Assembly (NCBI GenBank): GCA_964522975.1
Contig: CAZFXK010000055.1
Coordinates: 1 to 16,359 of the forward strand
Source: Bacteroides_E sp964522975
GTDB taxonomy: Bacteria > Bacteroidota > Bacteroidia > Bacteroidales > Bacteroidaceae
Direction of reading: 5' to 3'
DNA: 16,359 bases
Position 1 is the first letter of the stretch. Every line of letters starts with the position of its first letter. Positions 15,360-16,359 of this stretch are shown here, one piece after another. The notes under the pieces were generated by a model that was not told the origin of the DNA, ran no database searches, and saw nothing but the letters and a program-made list of their open reading frames with translations. The position numbers were made by a program, and so were the translations under genes.

Positions 15360-16238
15360 ATGCAAAAAAAAATGAAAATGAAATATTTTAAAACAATACT
15401 TATTACTGCTTTCTTTGGGCTTTTATCTGCCAGTTGTGATAGAGAACTTCCTTATCCCATTGATGAGGTTAAACATAGTGTAGTAGTTGATATCTATCCA
15501 CTTAGTGGAACAGATAAAGTGTTGTCTGCCGGTGTGGTTGATGGTAATTATAAAGTGCAAATTTCCATTCCTTCTCAACAAGGTGATTATTCAATGTTAG
15601 ATAAAGTGCAACTATTAGCTGTTTTTCAAGATAGTATAGGTGAGTCAGCTAAGCTTATAAAGGATGATATTCGTGAATTTCCTCTAGATATAGAGGTGGA
15701 TATTGCCACTATATATAAAGAATTTGGTAAAGTTGTTCCCGATTTTGGAGAGATTTTATATCTGACTACAAATGTAGTTCTAAAAGAAGGCTCTATTATT
15801 CCCGGATGGACTGAGTATACAGGTTTTAACAATAAAGCTTTTACCGGATGGATTGTTGATGGAAGATCATATTCATATCATGTTAGATATCCTGTTGTAT
15901 GTACTTTAGAACTTGCAGATTTCGAGGGTAAGCTGAGTATTGATGATGGTGCTGATACTTATGATGTAGTAGGAAAAAAGAAATCAGACACCGAATTAGA
16001 GATAATTGGTTTTGAGGGATCGACAGTACCTGTACTTATTGTAATTGACCCTACAGATCATACGGTAAAAGTACCGAAGACGATTTTGGCTGATAGTTAT
16101 GGACCATATCATAATTTCTACATTGAAGGGAAAGGAACTATTGATGCATGTAATGGCAAAATAACTTTCACTGGTGATTTAGGTGTTGATGAAGGAACTT
16201 TTGTTACTGATGGTTGGACTATTTCTATTTCAAATTAA
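15360..16238 (+). CDS. Hypothetical lipoprotein, third gene of the susCD-like operon
   Basis: The product is 292 aa with a lipoprotein signal (lipobox SASC, Cys26 from Met1). Starts at Met5 or Met7 are also possible because the N-terminus is MQKKMKMK; the 4-bp gap to the SusD stop does not decide between them. After the anchor there is an all-beta-looking region (SVVVDIYPLSG, YKVQISIPSQQG), a central segment with GWTEYTGFNNKAFTGWI, and a C-terminal domain of about 105 residues (FEGKLSIDDGADTYDV, YNFYIEGKG-like and ITFTGDLG). I do not recognise a named family. Position directly after SusC/SusD makes a surface glycan-binding or accessory lipoprotein the best guess, by analogy with SusE/SusF-type proteins. 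It has no catalytic motif that I can see. A strong terminator follows 19 bp later. Confidence 0.82.
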   Translation: MQKKMKMKYFKTILITAFFGLLSASCDRELPYPIDEVKHSVVVDIYPLSGTDKVLSAGVVDGNYKVQISIPSQQGDYSMLDKVQLLAVFQDSIGESAKLIKDDIREFPLDIEVDIATIYKEFGKVVPDFGEILYLTTNVVLKEGSIIPGWTEYTGFNNKAFTGWIVDGRSYSYHVRYPVVCTLELADFEGKLSIDDGADTYDVVGKKKSDTELEIIGFEGSTVPVLIVIDPTDHTVKVPKTILADSYGPYHNFYIEGKGTIDACNGKITFTGDLGVDEGTFVTDGWTISISN

Positions 16239-16257
16239 TTTTTTGATTAATATATAG

Positions 16258-16287
16258 AAAGGGCCACTATATAGTGGCCCTTTTTTT
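16258..16287 (+). terminator. Strong intrinsic terminator of the susCD-like operon
   Basis: gggccact (16261-16268) and agtggccc (16273-16280) pair perfectly around the loop atat, extended by aaa/ttt (16258-16260 with 16281-16283), then seven T in all (16281-16287). Because a run of A precedes the stem, it could work in both directions, but nothing on the minus strand is visible within the window. Confidence 0.95.
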
Positions 16288-16348
16288 ATTGTATAAATCA
16301 AAATCATAAAAAATGAAAATCAAAGGAATTAAAATGCTTAAAAATAAT

Positions 16349-16356
16349 TATCTTTG
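16349..16356 (+). promoter_or_regulatory. Possible -7 box at the window edge
   Basis: TATCTTTG matches the TAnnTTTG -7 box, 60 bp beyond the operon terminator, where a new transcript could begin. The position 19 bp upstream (16327-16329, aat) does not match TTG, so support is weak. A 14-codon ATG frame at 16313-16357 overlaps it and is unlikely to be a gene. Confidence 0.3.
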
Positions 16357-16359
16357 AAA

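Overview
The window looks like a chromosomal segment of a low-GC member of the Bacteroidota, most likely Bacteroidales. The reasons are a SusC/SusD pair, GH31/GH95/GH97 carbohydrate enzymes, many lipoprotein signal peptides, and promoters of the Bacteroidetes type (TTG, 19 bp, TAnnTTTG) instead of -35/-10 boxes. Genus cannot be assigned from sequence alone.

Layout. (1) 1-4850, plus strand: a glycan-degradation gene run. It holds the 3' end of a GH31 enzyme, a complete GH95 enzyme (alpha-L-fucosidase type) and a complete GH97 lipoprotein with a retaining-type Asp, which suggests alpha-galactosidase-like chemistry. Together they look like exo-acting enzymes that trim side chains of a branched glycan; the substrate cannot be read from the window. 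(2) 4851-6514, minus strand: a start-less remnant of a small membrane peptide, a tRNA-Lys(UUU) with its own promoter and a strand-specific terminator, and an AI-2E/PerM-family membrane protein. (3) 6515-6841: a divergent intergenic region with a conspicuous array of four 10-bp repeats at an exact 22-bp period, an 8-bp-arm palindrome and a candidate promoter. (4) 6842-9288, plus: a likely operon of a charged coiled-coil protein, rsmI (16S rRNA 2'-O-methyltransferase) and a coiled-coil lipoprotein, closed by a good terminator. (5) 9328-10047: a HAD-superfamily YjjG-like nucleotidase. (6) 10048-16287: a 411-bp regulatory region with several inverted repeats and a textbook promoter, then susC-like, SusD-like and a third lipoprotein gene in a tight operon ended by a strong terminator.

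The SusC/SusD/lipoprotein operon encodes an outer-membrane import machine with no enzyme or regulator beside it in the window. The enzymes at 1-4850 lie more than 5 kb upstream, beyond housekeeping genes and opposite-strand transcription, so any link between the two glycan loci is inference. The least explained element is the 22-bp periodic repeat array at 6576-6663. I found no transposase, integrase, phage gene or CRISPR array.
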